The translations under genes and the position numbers were made by a program. Shown one piece after another: positions 1-9,899 of a stretch of DNA of 64,000 nt. Origin of the DNA: Bacteroidales bacterium UBA1195 (GTDB lineage Bacteria > Bacteroidota > Bacteroidia > Bacteroidales > WCHB1-69); the NCBI GenBank assembly GCA_002309855.1, contig DBYD01000029.1, positions 5,385 through 69,384 on the forward strand, read 5' to 3'. Position 1 is the first letter of the stretch. Every line of letters begins with the position of its first letter. The notes beneath the pieces were generated by a model. It made no database searches, was not told where the DNA came from, and was given only the letters and a program-made list of their open reading frames with translations.

Positions 1-197
1 CATTTCTGCGAGTCGGCCACACGGGGGTAGGGGGCGGGGGCGTTGCCCAGGAAGATGTCCTTGAACTGGTTCATGCCGGCGTTGGTGAACATGAGGGTGG
101 GGTCGTTTTTGACCACCATCGGGGCGGAGGGCACGATGTGGTGCTGTTTCGATTGGAAGAATTGCAGGAACGCCTGCCTTATTTCTTGGGATGTCAT
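1..197 (-). CDS. alaS: Alanine--tRNA ligase, N-terminal part (runs off the window)
   Basis: The minus strand from the ATG at 195-197 reads [20 protein letters not shown], followed by a stretch containing [20 protein letters not shown]. This is the characteristic N-terminus of class II alanyl-tRNA synthetase, including the start of motif 1. The enzyme charges tRNA-Ala with alanine in the cytoplasm. Only about 65 codons are present because the gene continues past base 1. A TAnnTTTG promoter box lies about 40 bases upstream of the start, which supports this ATG. Its upstream neighbour on the same strand is galM, about 120 bases away, so alaS probably has its own transcript. Confidence 0.93.
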   Translation of the reverse strand, partial: MTSQEIRQAFLQFFQSKQHHIVPSAPMVVKNDPTLMFTNAGMNQFKDIFLGNAPAPYPRVADSQK

Positions 198-237
198 ATC
201 TTAATTCAAATGTTTTTAGCCGATGTTTAAAATTTAA

Positions 238-245
238 CAAACGTA
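238..245 (-). promoter_or_regulatory. Promoter -7 box for alaS
   Basis: The minus strand reads TACGTTTG, an exact match to the Bacteroidetes -7 consensus TAnnTTTG. It lies about 40 bases upstream of the alaS ATG. No convincing -33 TTTG is seen at the usual spacing. Confidence 0.6.
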
Positions 246-315
246 CCCGTCTGTGGAATATTACGGGAAACCGTCTTTTTTTTTATTGGTTGGAAAAAGA
301 GATGGCGGCACCGGA

Positions 316-1368
316 TTATGCCGGTTCATTGGTGAACCTGTATTCGCATATGCCCGAAAAGGTCTCTCCCGGGCGCAATACCGGACTGGGGAACAGCGGA
401 TGGTTGGCCGCGTCCGGAAAGCCCTGCGCCTCCAAACAGATGGCGTGCTGCACGTCATACATCCGGCCGGATTTGCCGGCATGCCGCTCCACATAGTTGC
501 CGCTGTACACCTGCATGCAGGGGAATGTGGTCCACACCTCCATTGTGCGTCCGCCGCCCGAAAGGACGGCGGCTTTCTGCAACCGCTCCGAATCCATTCT
601 GTATTCCCGCCAGCCGGGCAGGGCCCAACCGTTGTCAATGCCGCGCCCCATTGCAAAAAATGGGGTGTCAATCCGGTCGCCGATTGTGACCGGTTCGCGG
701 AAGTCCATGGGTGTACCTTCCACAGGCAGCACCTCGCCGGTCGGGGCGACGGTCTCGTCGTATGGGATGTACTCGTCGGCAAAAACCTGCAGCCTGTGGT
801 CCCGGATGTCGCCCTCGCCCTCACCTTTCAGATTGAAGTAGGCGTGGTTGGTAAGATTCAGGATGGTCGGTGCGTCGGTGACGGCCTTGTAGCTGATGTT
901 TAATGCGGGGGTGCCGGTCAGCCGGTAGGTGACCCATACGTCAAGGTTGCCCGGGTATCCCTCCTCGCCCGCCTCGGAGCGGTAGTGCAGGGTTATATGC
1001 CGGGCACTGCTCTCCTGCACATCCCACACCTTCTCATTGAATCCGTGCAGGCCGCCGTGCAGCGCGTTCCCCCCGCTGTTACGCACCAGTTCGTAATCGG
1101 TGCCGTCAATGGAAAAGCGCCCGCCGCTGACACGCCCTGTGCATCGTCCGTTTATGCCGTTGAAATAGGTCTCCTGTGACAGCCATTCGTCCAAGGTGGA
1201 GAAGCCGAGCACAATATCGGCCAATTTTCCGTTGGTGTCGGGAACCATCAGGCTGACTATCTTGGCACCGTAGTTGGTGACCTGCATCAGCAGTCCGCCA
1301 CCGGTGATTGTGTAAAGGCGCACAGGCTTGCCCTGTACGTCGCGATTAAATGAATGCGCATTTGGCAT
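316..1368 (-). CDS. galM: Aldose 1-epimerase (galactose mutarotase)
   Basis: This 350-residue protein has the usual length and motifs of the galactose mutarotase family, which interconverts alpha and beta anomers of aldoses and feeds the Leloir pathway. It shows GNALHGG near residue 100 (His104), NHAYFNL with the likely catalytic acid His175, and LEAQGFPDA with the likely catalytic base Glu313. The usual GRVANRI segment is replaced by GRCTGRVSGG. No signal peptide is seen, so it is probably cytoplasmic. It starts 29 bases after the stop of the hexosamine-kinase-like gene on the same strand, and the two probably form an operon for use of galactose or hexosamine sugars. Confidence 0.94.
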   Translation of the reverse strand: MPNAHSFNRDVQGKPVRLYTITGGGLLMQVTNYGAKIVSLMVPDTNGKLADIVLGFSTLDEWLSQETYFNGINGRCTGRVSGGRFSIDGTDYELVRNSGGNALHGGLHGFNEKVWDVQESSARHITLHYRSEAGEEGYPGNLDVWVTYRLTGTPALNISYKAVTDAPTILNLTNHAYFNLKGEGEGDIRDHRLQVFADEYIPYDETVAPTGEVLPVEGTPMDFREPVTIGDRIDTPFFAMGRGIDNGWALPGWREYRMDSERLQKAAVLSGGGRTMEVWTTFPCMQVYSGNYVERHAGKSGRMYDVQHAICLEAQGFPDAANHPLFPSPVLRPGETFSGICEYRFTNEPA

Positions 1369-1397
1369 GGCTCTGTTTTTTTTGTTAAAATGGTGTG

Positions 1398-2477
1398 TTA
1401 AAGGCTCCGGATGACCGTCTCCATGGCTTCGCGCATCTTCTCCTGCTCAAAGAGCAGCCGCAGCTGCGCCCGTGTGCGGACAATGTTGTGTTCCGGATAT
1501 TGTATTTTATAATAGGTGTCACCGTTGAGGTAGTCGGTGAAGAAGCGGACGGCCTGCATATAGCTCAGCAGGCGGCAGCCGAAGGGGAGCAGCCCCTTCT
1601 CGATGGGGGTGAGGAAACCGGCTTCGCGCAGGTAGCCGCGGCTGTAGGCGGTGAAGACCTCCATGTCCACACCGATGCGGTCCAGGTCAGGGTCGTCCTC
1701 GGCACCGGTGTTTGCGGCGGTGCGCATGAAGTCGCCGAAATCGCTCAGCACATAGCCGGGCATGACAGTATCAAGGTCGACTATGCAGAGCGGCTTGCCG
1801 TCACTGTCGAACAGCATGTTGTTGACCTTAGTGTCGCAGTGGTTTATCCGTTTGGGCAGCTTACCCTCCCTGAAAAGCCTTTCGGCCATGCACATCTCCT
1901 CCTCGCGGCAGGTGATTTCCCGTATGATTTCCGGACAGTCCGCCGTGGCGGCACGGTTTGCCCTGTTCTCCCGGAGTGCGTCATGGAACTGTTCAAGCCT
2001 GAATTCCATGTTATGGAAATTCGGGATGGTCTCGCAAAGTTCGGAAAAAGGGAGGTCCGACAGCTGGCACTGGAAACGGCCGAAGGCCTCCCCCGCCAGT
2101 CCGGCCGACTCTGGAGTCACCTTGTCCATGGAGAGGGCGTTTTCGATCAGCCGGTATACACGCCAGCAGTCACCTTCGGGGGTGCGGTAAAACAACTTTC
2201 CGTCGCGGGTGGGGATCAGGTGCAGCACCTTGCGCTCCACATCGGTTTCGCCGGCTGCAGTGAGTTTCTGCCTGATGTGTCCGGTCACTTTAAGTATGTT
2301 CTGCTGCAACCCCTCCACATTTTCAAAGATATGGTGGTTGATGCGCTGCAGGAAATAGGAGACACCGCCCTTAGACAGGGCGGGAAGGATATAGCTGTCA
2401 TTGATGAAGCCTGTCCGGACAGGTTCCGGCCCGCCCACCTCGTTGGCCAATGCAAACTGACGGATAATTTGTTCCAT
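1398..2477 (-). CDS. Phosphotransferase family protein, N-acetylhexosamine 1-kinase-like
   Basis: This 359-residue protein has an aminoglycoside-phosphotransferase/choline-kinase fold. The catalytic loop is NHCDTKVNNMLFD (Asp215), and the metal-binding segment CIVDLDT (around 234-236) replaces DFG. The overall pattern matches the Bacteroidetes proteins related to N-acetylhexosamine 1-kinase NahK, some of which were historically labelled mucin-desulfating or N-acetylglucosamine kinases. Its position as first gene of a pair with galM supports a role in phosphorylating a hexosamine released from host or environmental glycans. The exact substrate cannot be read from sequence. A TAnnTTTG box lies about 35 bases upstream of the ATG. 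Confidence 0.82.
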   Translation of the reverse strand: MEQIIRQFALANEVGGPEPVRTGFINDSYILPALSKGGVSYFLQRINHHIFENVEGLQQNILKVTGHIRQKLTAAGETDVERKVLHLIPTRDGKLFYRTPEGDCWRVYRLIENALSMDKVTPESAGLAGEAFGRFQCQLSDLPFSELCETIPNFHNMEFRLEQFHDALRENRANRAATADCPEIIREITCREEEMCMAERLFREGKLPKRINHCDTKVNNMLFDSDGKPLCIVDLDTVMPGYVLSDFGDFMRTAANTGAEDDPDLDRIGVDMEVFTAYSRGYLREAGFLTPIEKGLLPFGCRLLSYMQAVRFFTDYLNGDTYYKIQYPEHNIVRTRAQLRLLFEQEKMREAMETVIRSL

Positions 2478-2509
2478 AAGATAAAACTTGTATTATTGTA
2501 AATAAAATG

Positions 2510-2517
2510 CAAATGTA
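2510..2517 (-). promoter_or_regulatory. Promoter -7 box for the kinase-galM operon
   Basis: The minus strand reads TACATTTG, matching TAnnTTTG, 33 bases upstream of the ATG at 2475-2477. Confidence 0.6.
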
Positions 2518-2714
2518 CTATAAATGGATGAATCTTTCGTTTTTTTTCGTAAAAAAAGTGTGAAAAAATCCGGATTTGCTGCGAAGATTCCATCACCTTT
2601 GCAGGTGCAGAAGAGCGCAGTGTTATGGTTTTTATTCGCAAGTGATTAAAAATTAATACTATTGCCTTGTCAAATATTTTTTCAGGAAATGCTGATGGTT
2701 ATTCGGATTTTTTC

Positions 2715-2722
2715 TACTTTTG
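2715..2722 (+). promoter_or_regulatory. Promoter -7 box for tRNA-Gln
   Basis: TACTTTTG matches TAnnTTTG and lies 16 bases before the first base of the mature tRNA. The same octamer precedes ffs and topA in this window. Confidence 0.65.
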
Positions 2723-2738
2723 CACCTGCAAATGAACT

Positions 2739-2812
2739 TGCTCAATGGTGTAATGGTAGCACTACGGTTTTTGGTGCCGTCTGTGTAGGTTCGAATCCTG
2801 CTTGAGCAACCA
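2739..2812 (+). tRNA. tRNA-Gln (anticodon TTG)
   Basis: The acceptor arm TGCTCAA (2739-2745) pairs with TTGAGCA (2802-2808). It is followed by discriminator A and an encoded CCA (2810-2812). The anticodon arm ACGGT/GCCGT encloses the loop TTTTGGT, giving anticodon TTG. The T arm carries GTTCGAATC. The D-loop segment AATGGTAGC is typical of glutamine tRNAs in Bacteroidetes. Confidence 0.95.
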
Positions 2813-2837
2813 TTGTTTATGGGTTAAGGTTTAACAG

Positions 2838-2870
2838 AGAAGGAGAAATGACACATTTGCTCCTTCTTTT
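2838..2870 (+). terminator. Rho-independent terminator after tRNA-Gln
   Basis: AGAAGGAG (2838-2845) pairs with CTCCTTCT (2860-2867). An inner AAATG/CATTT extension encloses a three-base loop, and a T-run follows. It separates the tRNA from rimP, which begins 18 bases later, so it could also attenuate transcription into the rimP operon. Confidence 0.75.
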
Positions 2871-2887
2871 TATTATAGACGACAGAA

Positions 2888-3334
2888 ATGACAATTAACA
2901 AGGAAGTGGTTGCAGGACTGGTGCAGGAGGCTCTGGAGGGCCGTGACGACCTGTTCGTGACAGAGGTTAAGGTGAAACCGGATCAGACCATCTATGTTTT
3001 CATGGATGGGGATAATGGGGTGAACGTGGATGACTGCATCCGCGTGAGCAAGTATGTGGAGAAGCGGTTGGACAGGGACAAGTGCGATTTTGAGCTGAAT
3101 GTCTCCTCCTTCGGCATCGGGCGGCCGTTACAGCTGTTGCGCCAGTACCGCAATGCGGTCGGCAAAACACTTTCTGTAAAAATGACGGATGATACCAAGG
3201 TCAGGGGAAAACTGACTGCCGTGGACGAGCGGCAGCTGACCTTGGAGCTGCCGGCGGTTAGGAAACAACCGGCCACGGTGCGGACCATTGCCATGTCCGA
3301 TATCCGGGAGGCCAAGGTGGAAGTGACTTTTTAA
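2888..3334 (+). CDS. rimP: Ribosome maturation factor RimP
   Basis: The 148-residue product matches RimP in length and pattern. An N-terminal alpha/beta domain carries VDDCIRVSKYVEKRLDRD followed by FELNVSSFGIGRPL, corresponding to the family segment usually ending in SPGxxRPL. A C-terminal SH3-like domain (VGKTLSVKMTDDTKVRGKL) follows. RimP assists 30S subunit maturation. It is first in the conserved rimP-nusA-infB cluster, which is strong support. No TAnnTTTG box was found between the tRNA terminator and the ATG, so the promoter is unresolved. Part of the transcript may come from readthrough of the tRNA-Gln unit. Confidence 0.94.
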   Translation: MTINKEVVAGLVQEALEGRDDLFVTEVKVKPDQTIYVFMDGDNGVNVDDCIRVSKYVEKRLDRDKCDFELNVSSFGIGRPLQLLRQYRNAVGKTLSVKMTDDTKVRGKLTAVDERQLTLELPAVRKQPATVRTIAMSDIREAKVEVTF

Positions 3335-3359
3335 CAGAATATTAATATCTAATATACTT

Positions 3360-4607
3360 ATGAAAGAGGACATCAATTTAATAGAGACCTTTTCAGAATT
3401 CAAGAAGTTCAAGAACATTGAACGGGAAACCCTGATGCATATTCTTGAGGAGATTTTCAAGCACATGCTGCTCCGGAAATACGGCCCAAACGCCAATGTG
3501 AGCGTAATTGTGAATGTGGACAAGGGGGATGTGGAGTTCCAGCGCTGGCTGGAGATTGTCGAAGATGGCGAAGTTGAGGATCCCAGCACGCAGATCGCCC
3601 TGTCCGATGCGGTGAAAATCGAGCCGGACTTTGAGGTGGGTGAGGATTTGTGTGAGAAAATCAGTTTGGATGATTTTGGACGTAGGGACATCCTTTCACT
3701 CCGGCAGAATCTGGCCGGCAAGATCATGGAATATGAAAAGGAGGTGATTTACCAGAAATACAGCAAACGGATCGGAGAAATCGTATCCGGCACCGTACAT
3801 CAGGCCTGGAAAAAGGAGATCCTGCTGCAGGACGAGGACGGCATCGAGCTGGTGCTGCCGAAGTCGGAGCAGATTCCCGGCGATTTCTACAAGAAGGGTG
3901 ACAGCATCCGTGCCGTGGTGCTGAAGGTGGAGATGGGCGCAAATTCCACAATCATAACCGCTTCCCGCACCTCCCCCATGTTCCTGGAACGGCTGATGGA
4001 GGAGGAGATTCCGGAAATCTATGACGGGCTGATTACCATCAAGAACATTGTCCGCGTGCCGGGCGAACGGGCCAAAATTGCGGTGGAGACCTACGATGAC
4101 CGGATTGATCCGGTCGGTTCCTGCATCGGCATGAAGGGGTCCCGCATCCATGGCATTGTCCGGGAATTGCGCAATGAGAACCTGGATGTGATCACCTACA
4201 CCAGCAATCCGGCATTGTATATCCAGCGGGCGTTGAGTCCGGCCAAGATCAGCAGCATTGAGGTGGATGAGGCGGAAAAGACCGCCACCGCATTTCTGTC
4301 GAAGGATCAGGTCTCTTTCGCCATCGGACGGGGCGGCTGCAACATCAAACTGGCCAACAAGCTGACAGGATATGATATTGAAATTATTCGTGAAGGTTCG
4401 GAGAATGAGAATGAAGAGGATGTTGAGCTGAGCGAGTTCAAGGACGAGATTGACGAATGGATTCTTAACGAACTGAAGAAAGTGGGCTGCAACACCGCCA
4501 AGAATGTGTTGGAAATGAGCAAGGATGTGCTGCTGCACAGTACTGAACTTGAAGAGGAGACCATTGACGAGGTGTTGCGGATCCTGCGGGCCGAGTTTGA
4601 GAACTGA
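3360..4607 (+). CDS. nusA: Transcription termination/antitermination factor NusA
   Basis: The 415-residue product has the full NusA core. The N-terminal RNA-polymerase-binding domain spans roughly residues 1-130. It is followed by an S1 domain starting around IGEIVSGTVHQAWK, then two KH domains with GSCIGMKGSRIHGIVREL and FAIGRGGCNIKLANKL. An acidic segment (SENENEEDVELSEF) leads to a short C-terminal helical region. It lacks the long C-terminal acidic repeats of gamma-proteobacterial NusA, as is usual in Bacteroidetes. NusA modulates pausing, termination and antitermination. It starts 25 bases after rimP and is followed by infB, the classical gene order. Confidence 0.97.
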   Translation: MKEDINLIETFSEFKKFKNIERETLMHILEEIFKHMLLRKYGPNANVSVIVNVDKGDVEFQRWLEIVEDGEVEDPSTQIALSDAVKIEPDFEVGEDLCEKISLDDFGRRDILSLRQNLAGKIMEYEKEVIYQKYSKRIGEIVSGTVHQAWKKEILLQDEDGIELVLPKSEQIPGDFYKKGDSIRAVVLKVEMGANSTIITASRTSPMFLERLMEEEIPEIYDGLITIKNIVRVPGERAKIAVETYDDRIDPVGSCIGMKGSRIHGIVRELRNENLDVITYTSNPALYIQRALSPAKISSIEVDEAEKTATAFLSKDQVSFAIGRGGCNIKLANKLTGYDIEIIREGSENENEEDVELSEFKDEIDEWILNELKKVGCNTAKNVLEMSKDVLLHSTELEEETIDEVLRILRAEFEN

Positions 4608-4664
4608 GGTGCGGTAACGGCAAGGTTTATTCATAGTTAGGTATTAAAGAAATAGAAAGGAAGC

Positions 4665-7600
4665 ATGGCAGAAAAAATCAAGATACCGAGATTGGGAAAG
4701 GCGGCATCGGAGTTCAATGTCTCCACCGCCACGATTGTCAGTTTTTTACAAAAAAAAGGTTTTGAGATCAAGGATGAGCCCAACACCAAACTGACGGAGG
4801 AGCATTATAACCTGCTGGTGGCTGAATATCAAAAGGAGAAGGCCATCAAGGAGAAATCGTCAGAAATAGATTTCGGCTCCCGCAAAGCTGATGCTTCCGG
4901 GGAGGAACCCCCTGCGGTCATCAAGAAGAAGGAACGGGAGCTGGAGCCTATCGCCAGCGGTGAAATTTTCATCAAGGATACCGGATTGGGTCGTCCGGTG
5001 TCGAAGGATTCCGGTGCCGGTTTCATTCCGATTGAAACAAAAAAGCCCAAGGTGGTCACCAAGATTGATCTGGGTGATGAGAAACCGAAACGGCGCAAGT
5101 CGGCGGTAAAGAAGTCATCGGCAGTAGCGCCTGCGGCGGAAACGGTGAAGCCGGAGGATGTGAAACCGGAAGAGCCGGTGAAGCCAGAAGAGCCGGCAGA
5201 GGTGCTGTCCGCACCGGTTGAAACGTCGGAGCCGGTGGTTGAGAAGACACCTGACGCGCCTGTGAAGCCGGAGCCGGTTGCGGTGCAACCGGACGAGCCC
5301 GGGCAGACAGTTGTATCGGAACCTGAGTCTGAGTCTGAGCATGAGCCTGAACCTGAACCTGAACAGACGGAAGAGCCGGCAACCCATTCCGAACCGGAAC
5401 CGGAAGAACCGGAAACCCCCAAGGTGGAGGTCTTCTCATTGGCCAAGAATGTGGCACGTCCGGCGTTGAAGACCATCGGCCATATCAATCTGGATGAGTT
5501 GAACCAGAGCACCAAGCCAAAACGGAAGAGCCAGGAGGAGCGCAGAAGGGAGCGCGATCAGAAGAAACGGAAACAGAAGGAAAAGGAGCAGAAGGCGCAA
5601 AAAACTCAGAAGGAGCAGAAAAAGATAGAGAACAAGCCGGAGACTCCGGAGGCTCCCAAGGCTGACAACTTCCTCAAGACGGAGTACACCCGGTTGGCCG
5701 GCACCAAGGTGATTTCCCATATAGATCTGGATGCCACCAAGTCAAAACGGGACAAGTCGGACGGCTCATCGGCTTCCGATTCGGAGGGCGGCAAGAAAAA
5801 ACGCAAGCGCATCAAAGCCTCCGCCTATTCCGGCAATGAGAAATCCACCGCTTCGTTCGGTGAGAAGGAGCGTTCCTCAAGATCCAAGTCCAAGGACAAG
5901 AAGGGCAAATACAAGGTCGATTTCACTGACGAGGAGATTACCGAACAGATCCGCAAGACCTATTCCGGCATGGCGCCTGTGAAGAAAAGCCAGGCCTCGA
6001 AGCACCGCAAGGAGAAACGCGAACACATCCAGCACGAGATGATGGAGGAGATGGAACGCAACGAACAGGAGAAGAGCGTGCTGAAGGTGACGGAGTTCAT
6101 CACCGCCAACGAACTGGCTATAATGATGAACAAACCTGTCACGGACATTATTTCGGTCTGCATGAGCTTGGGGCTGGCGGTGGCCATCAACCAGCGGCTT
6201 TCGGCGGAGACGATATCCCTGCTGGCCGAGAACTACGGCTTCACCGTCCAGTTTGTCGGACTGGAGGAGGAGGAGGAGAAGCCGCAGGACCGCGAGGAGG
6301 ATCTGGTGCCGCGTGCGCCCATCATCACAGTGATGGGTCATGTGGACCACGGAAAGACCTCCCTGTTGGACTATATCCGCAACACCAACGTGATTCAGGG
6401 CGAGGCGGGTGGTATAACACAGCATATCGGCGCCTATGAGGTGAAGGTGGGCGACAAGTCCATCACATTCCTCGACACGCCGGGTCATGAGGCGTTCACC
6501 GCCATGCGTGCGCGTGGTGCCAGCATCACCGACATCGTCATCATTGTGATTGCAGCCGATGACCAGATCATGCCGCAGACCGTCGAGGCCATCAACCATG
6601 CGCAGGCGGCCGGCGTCCCCATGATTTTCGCCATCAACAAGATAGACAAGCCGGGTGCCGATCCGGAGAAGATCCGTGCCGCTTTGGCCAACATGAACAT
6701 CCTTGTGGAGGAATGGGGAGGCAAGGTCCAGAGCCAGGACATCTCCGCCAAGAAGGGCACCAATGTGGACCTGCTGCTTGAAAAGGTTCTGATTGAAGCC
6801 GAGATGCTCGACCTGAAGGCCAATCCGAAGGCCGAACCGACAGGCACTGTCATCGAGTCCTCATTGGACAAGGGGCGCGGATATGTGGCCAAGATTCTGG
6901 TGCAGAACGGCACCCTGCGGACGGGCGACATCATCGCCGCCGGCACCAGCTACGGTAAAATCAGGGCGATGTACAACGAAAAGAACCAGATTGTGAAGGA
7001 GGCCGGACCCTCCGTGCCGGTGCTGCTGCTCGGACTGAACAGCGCACCGCAGGCAGGCGACACCTTCCGCACATATAAGACCGACAAGGAGGCGAGAGCC
7101 ATTGTCAACAAGCGTTCCCAGCTGCTGCGCGAGCAGGGGCTGCGCACGCAGAAGCACATCACGCTGGACGAGCTTGGCCGCCGTATAGCCGTGGGCGACT
7201 TCCAGGAGCTGAACGTCATTGTAAAGGGCGATGTGGACGGCTCCATCGAGGCGTTGTCCGACGAAATCCTGAAACTCTCCACCGCCGATGTTCAGGTGAA
7301 TGTGATCCACAAGTCGGTGGGTCAGGTGACCGAATCGGATGTGCTGCTGGCTTCGGCTTCGAACGCAATCATCATCGCCTTCCAGGTGCGCCCCTCTTCA
7401 GGTGCCAAGCGGGTGGCGGAGCAGGAGCAGGTGGACATCCGCGTCTATTCCGTCATCTATTCCGCAATCGACGACCTGAAGGCTGCTATCGCCGGAATGA
7501 AGGCTCCTGAGGTTAAGGAGCAGGTGGTTGCCAACCTGGAGGTGAGGGAGACCTTCCGCATTTCGAAGGTGGGTGTCATCGCCGGATGCTATGTGCTGGA

Positions 7601-7820
7601 CGGCAAGATCCAGCGCTCCTCCAAGGTGCGCGTGATCCGCGACGGCATCGTGATCCATGACAATGGCCGCCTTGGTTCTCTCAAGCGTTTCAAGGATGAC
7701 GCCAAGGAGGTGACGGCCGGATTGGAGTGCGGTCTGAATATTGAAAGTTTCAACGACGTGGTGGTCGGTGACCAGATTGAGGCCTACGAGGAGGTGGAGG
7801 TGCCGGCACCGGTCAAATAA
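4665..7820 (+). CDS. infB: Translation initiation factor IF-2
   Basis: The 1051-residue protein has an N-terminal IF2_N helical domain (about residues 5-55). A very long charged linker of roughly 480 residues follows, rich in EP and K/E runs. The GTPase domain begins near residue 555 with GHVDHGKTSLLD (P-loop), then DTPGHEAF and NKIDKPGA, and is followed by the C-terminal IF-2 domains. IF-2 places initiator tRNA on the 30S subunit and promotes subunit joining with GTP hydrolysis. The ATG at 4665 is preceded by GAAAGGAAG, one of the better ribosome-binding sequences in the window. The linker contains an EPEPEP tract and lysine-rich runs, with a repeated TKVISHIDLD/TIGHINLDEL motif. Confidence 0.98.
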   Translation: MAEKIKIPRLGKAASEFNVSTATIVSFLQKKGFEIKDEPNTKLTEEHYNLLVAEYQKEKAIKEKSSEIDFGSRKADASGEEPPAVIKKKERELEPIASGEIFIKDTGLGRPVSKDSGAGFIPIETKKPKVVTKIDLGDEKPKRRKSAVKKSSAVAPAAETVKPEDVKPEEPVKPEEPAEVLSAPVETSEPVVEKTPDAPVKPEPVAVQPDEPGQTVVSEPESESEHEPEPEPEQTEEPATHSEPEPEEPETPKVEVFSLAKNVARPALKTIGHINLDELNQSTKPKRKSQEERRRERDQKKRKQKEKEQKAQKTQKEQKKIENKPETPEAPKADNFLKTEYTRLAGTKVISHIDLDATKSKRDKSDGSSASDSEGGKKKRKRIKASAYSGNEKSTASFGEKERSSRSKSKDKKGKYKVDFTDEEITEQIRKTYSGMAPVKKSQASKHRKEKREHIQHEMMEEMERNEQEKSVLKVTEFITANELAIMMNKPVTDIISVCMSLGLAVAINQRLSAETISLLAENYGFTVQFVGLEEEEEKPQDREEDLVPRAPIITVMGHVDHGKTSLLDYIRNTNVIQGEAGGITQHIGAYEVKVGDKSITFLDTPGHEAFTAMRARGASITDIVIIVIAADDQIMPQTVEAINHAQAAGVPMIFAINKIDKPGADPEKIRAALANMNILVEEWGGKVQSQDISAKKGTNVDLLLEKVLIEAEMLDLKANPKAEPTGTVIESSLDKGRGYVAKILVQNGTLRTGDIIAAGTSYGKIRAMYNEKNQIVKEAGPSVPVLLLGLNSAPQAGDTFRTYKTDKEARAIVNKRSQLLREQGLRTQKHITLDELGRRIAVGDFQELNVIVKGDVDGSIEALSDEILKLSTADVQVNVIHKSVGQVTESDVLLASASNAIIIAFQVRPSSGAKRVAEQEQVDIRVYSVIYSAIDDLKAAIAGMKAPEVKEQVVANLEVRETFRISKVGVIAGCYVLDGKIQRSSKVRVIRDGIVIHDNGRLGSLKRFKDDAKEVTAGLECGLNIESFNDVVVGDQIEAYEEVEVPAPVK

Positions 7821-7832
7821 AAGAATGTGAGC

Positions 7833-9881
7833 ATGTATACAGAATCCAAATACAAACGCTATACTGTAACCACAGCCCTTCCCTATGCCAACGGGCCGGT
7901 GCATATCGGGCATCTGGCCGGGGTTTATGTGCCCGCCGACATCTATGTCCGCTATCTGCGGGCGATGGGGCAGGATGTCCTGTTTATCGGAGGCTCGGAC
8001 GAGCACGGCGTGCCAATCACCATCAAGGCGCGCAAGGAGGGCTGCACCCCACAGGACATTGTGGACCGTTACCACAGTATAATCAAGGAATCATTTGCTG
8101 AACTTGGCATCTCGTTCGACATTTACAGCCGTACAAGCTGCAAGGAGCATCACGAGACGGCCGCCGCCTATTTCAAGAGGCTTTATGAGGCGGGAAAGTT
8201 CATTGAAAAGAGCTCCCTGCAATATTATGACGAGGAGGCGCACCAGTTCCTGGCCGACCGCTACATCACAGGCACCTGCCCCCACTGCGGCAACGAAAAC
8301 GCCTATGGCGACCAGTGCGAGGCATGCGGAACATCATTGAATCCGACCGACCTGATCAACCCGAAATCGGCCTTGAGCGGCTCGCAGCCGGTGATGAGGG
8401 AGACCAGACACTGGTTCCTGCCGTTGGACAAGGATGAGCCGTGGCTGCGCCAATGGATTCTCGAAGGTCACAAGGATTGGAAAACCAACGTGTACGGCCA
8501 GTGCAAATCCTGGATTGACGCCGGTCTGCAGCCCCGTGCGGTCACACGTGACCTCGACTGGGGTGTGAAGGTTCCGATTGAAGGCGCGGACGGCAAGGTG
8601 CTTTACGTCTGGTTCGACGCGCCGATCGGATACATCAGCTTTACAAGGCAGCTGAAGGGCGACGATTGGGAGAAATGGTGGAAGGATCAGGAGACCAAGT
8701 TGGTGCATTTCATCGGCAAGGACAACATTGTCTTCCATTGCATCATTTTCCCTTCGATGCTCCATGCCGACGGCAGCTATATCCTGCCGGCCAATGTGCC
8801 TGCCAACGAGTTCCTTAATCTGGAAGGGGACAAGATTTCCACTTCGAGAAACTGGGCGGTCTGGCTGCACGAATACCTGAAGGATTTCCCCGGCAAGCAG
8901 GATGTGCTGCGCTACGTGTTATGCAGCAACGCGCCGGAGACCAAGGACAACGATTTCACCTGGAAGGATTTCCAACTTAAGAACAACAGCGAGCTGGTGG
9001 CCATTTTCGGCAATTTTGTCCATCGCACCATGGTACTGACGCATAAGTATAATGGCGGAAAAGTCCCGGCAGCAGGCCATACCGGCGAACTGGAGCTGCA
9101 GCTGGTGAAGGAGATGGAGAGCTTCCCGGAGCGCATCGGACGCGCCATCGAGACATACCATTTCCGCGATGCGTTGGCCGAAATGATGAACCTGGCCCGT
9201 CTGGGCAACAAATACCTGACCGAGACGGAGCCGTGGAAAAGGATAAAGGAGAATCCCGATGAGGCGATGACGGCGTTGCACTATTCGCTGCAGATTTGCG
9301 CAAACCTTGCGATTCTTTGCCGTCCTTTCCTCCCGTTCACGGCGGAAAAGCTGTCCCGGATGCTGCATCTGGAGGCGGCGGACTGGCAGGCTGCCGGAAG
9401 TGCGCGGCTGCTGCCTGAGGGCGGGCTGCTGGAGACACCCGAACTGCTGTTCGAAAAGGTTGAGGACACGGCCATTGACGCCCAAATGCAACGGTTGGCC
9501 GACACAAAGCTTGCGAACGAACAGCAGGCATGGAAGCCTGAACCATATAAGGATAAAGTGAGTTTCGAAGATTTCCAGAAGGTGGACATCAGGGTCGGCA
9601 CGGTGCTGGAATGCACCAAAGTGCCCAAGGCTGACAAGCTTCTGCAATTCCTCATTGATGATGGGGACAAGCGCCGCACCATCGTTTCGGGCATCGCCCA
9701 GTCCTATCCCGAACCGGAAAAGCTGGTTGGCCTGCAGGTCTGTTTCATCGCCAACTTCGAGCCGCGCAAGCTCAAGGGGGTGGTCAGTGAAGGCATGCTG
9801 CTTTCAGCCGCCGACAAGGACGGCAGGCTGGTGCTGCTTACAACCCAATCACCTGTAACTGCCGGCGTCAGTGTCGGATAA
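7833..9881 (+). CDS. metG: Methionine--tRNA ligase with C-terminal tRNA-binding domain
   Basis: This class I synthetase charges tRNA-Met. HIGHLAG lies near residue 24, a zinc knuckle has CPHCG and CEACG pairs, and the KMSKS-equivalent loop is KISTSRN near residue 333. An anticodon-binding helical domain follows. The final ~110 residues form an EMAP-II/Trbp111-like tRNA-binding OB fold ([20 protein letters not shown]), as in long MetG forms. I chose the ATG at 7833. A GTG two codons earlier (7827) is also in frame and only 6 bases after the infB stop. Close spacing suggests cotranscription with infB. Confidence 0.97.
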   Translation: MYTESKYKRYTVTTALPYANGPVHIGHLAGVYVPADIYVRYLRAMGQDVLFIGGSDEHGVPITIKARKEGCTPQDIVDRYHSIIKESFAELGISFDIYSRTSCKEHHETAAAYFKRLYEAGKFIEKSSLQYYDEEAHQFLADRYITGTCPHCGNENAYGDQCEACGTSLNPTDLINPKSALSGSQPVMRETRHWFLPLDKDEPWLRQWILEGHKDWKTNVYGQCKSWIDAGLQPRAVTRDLDWGVKVPIEGADGKVLYVWFDAPIGYISFTRQLKGDDWEKWWKDQETKLVHFIGKDNIVFHCIIFPSMLHADGSYILPANVPANEFLNLEGDKISTSRNWAVWLHEYLKDFPGKQDVLRYVLCSNAPETKDNDFTWKDFQLKNNSELVAIFGNFVHRTMVLTHKYNGGKVPAAGHTGELELQLVKEMESFPERIGRAIETYHFRDALAEMMNLARLGNKYLTETEPWKRIKENPDEAMTALHYSLQICANLAILCRPFLPFTAEKLSRMLHLEAADWQAAGSARLLPEGGLLETPELLFEKVEDTAIDAQMQRLADTKLANEQQAWKPEPYKDKVSFEDFQKVDIRVGTVLECTKVPKADKLLQFLIDDGDKRRTIVSGIAQSYPEPEKLVGLQVCFIANFEPRKLKGVVSEGMLLSAADKDGRLVLLTTQSPVTAGVSVG

Positions 9882-9899
9882 CGGTAACTAAGAGGCGTG

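Noticed and set aside
1395..2501. A plus-strand open frame (368 codons) opposite the hexosamine-kinase-like gene
   Set aside because: The minus strand carries intact kinase motifs. The plus frame shows no known pattern and is an antisense shadow.
5160..5430. Proline/glutamate repeats in infB as a mobile or phase-variable repeat
   Set aside because: The EP-rich run lies in the naturally variable IF-2 linker and has irregular DNA units. Such linkers are common in Bacteroidetes IF-2.
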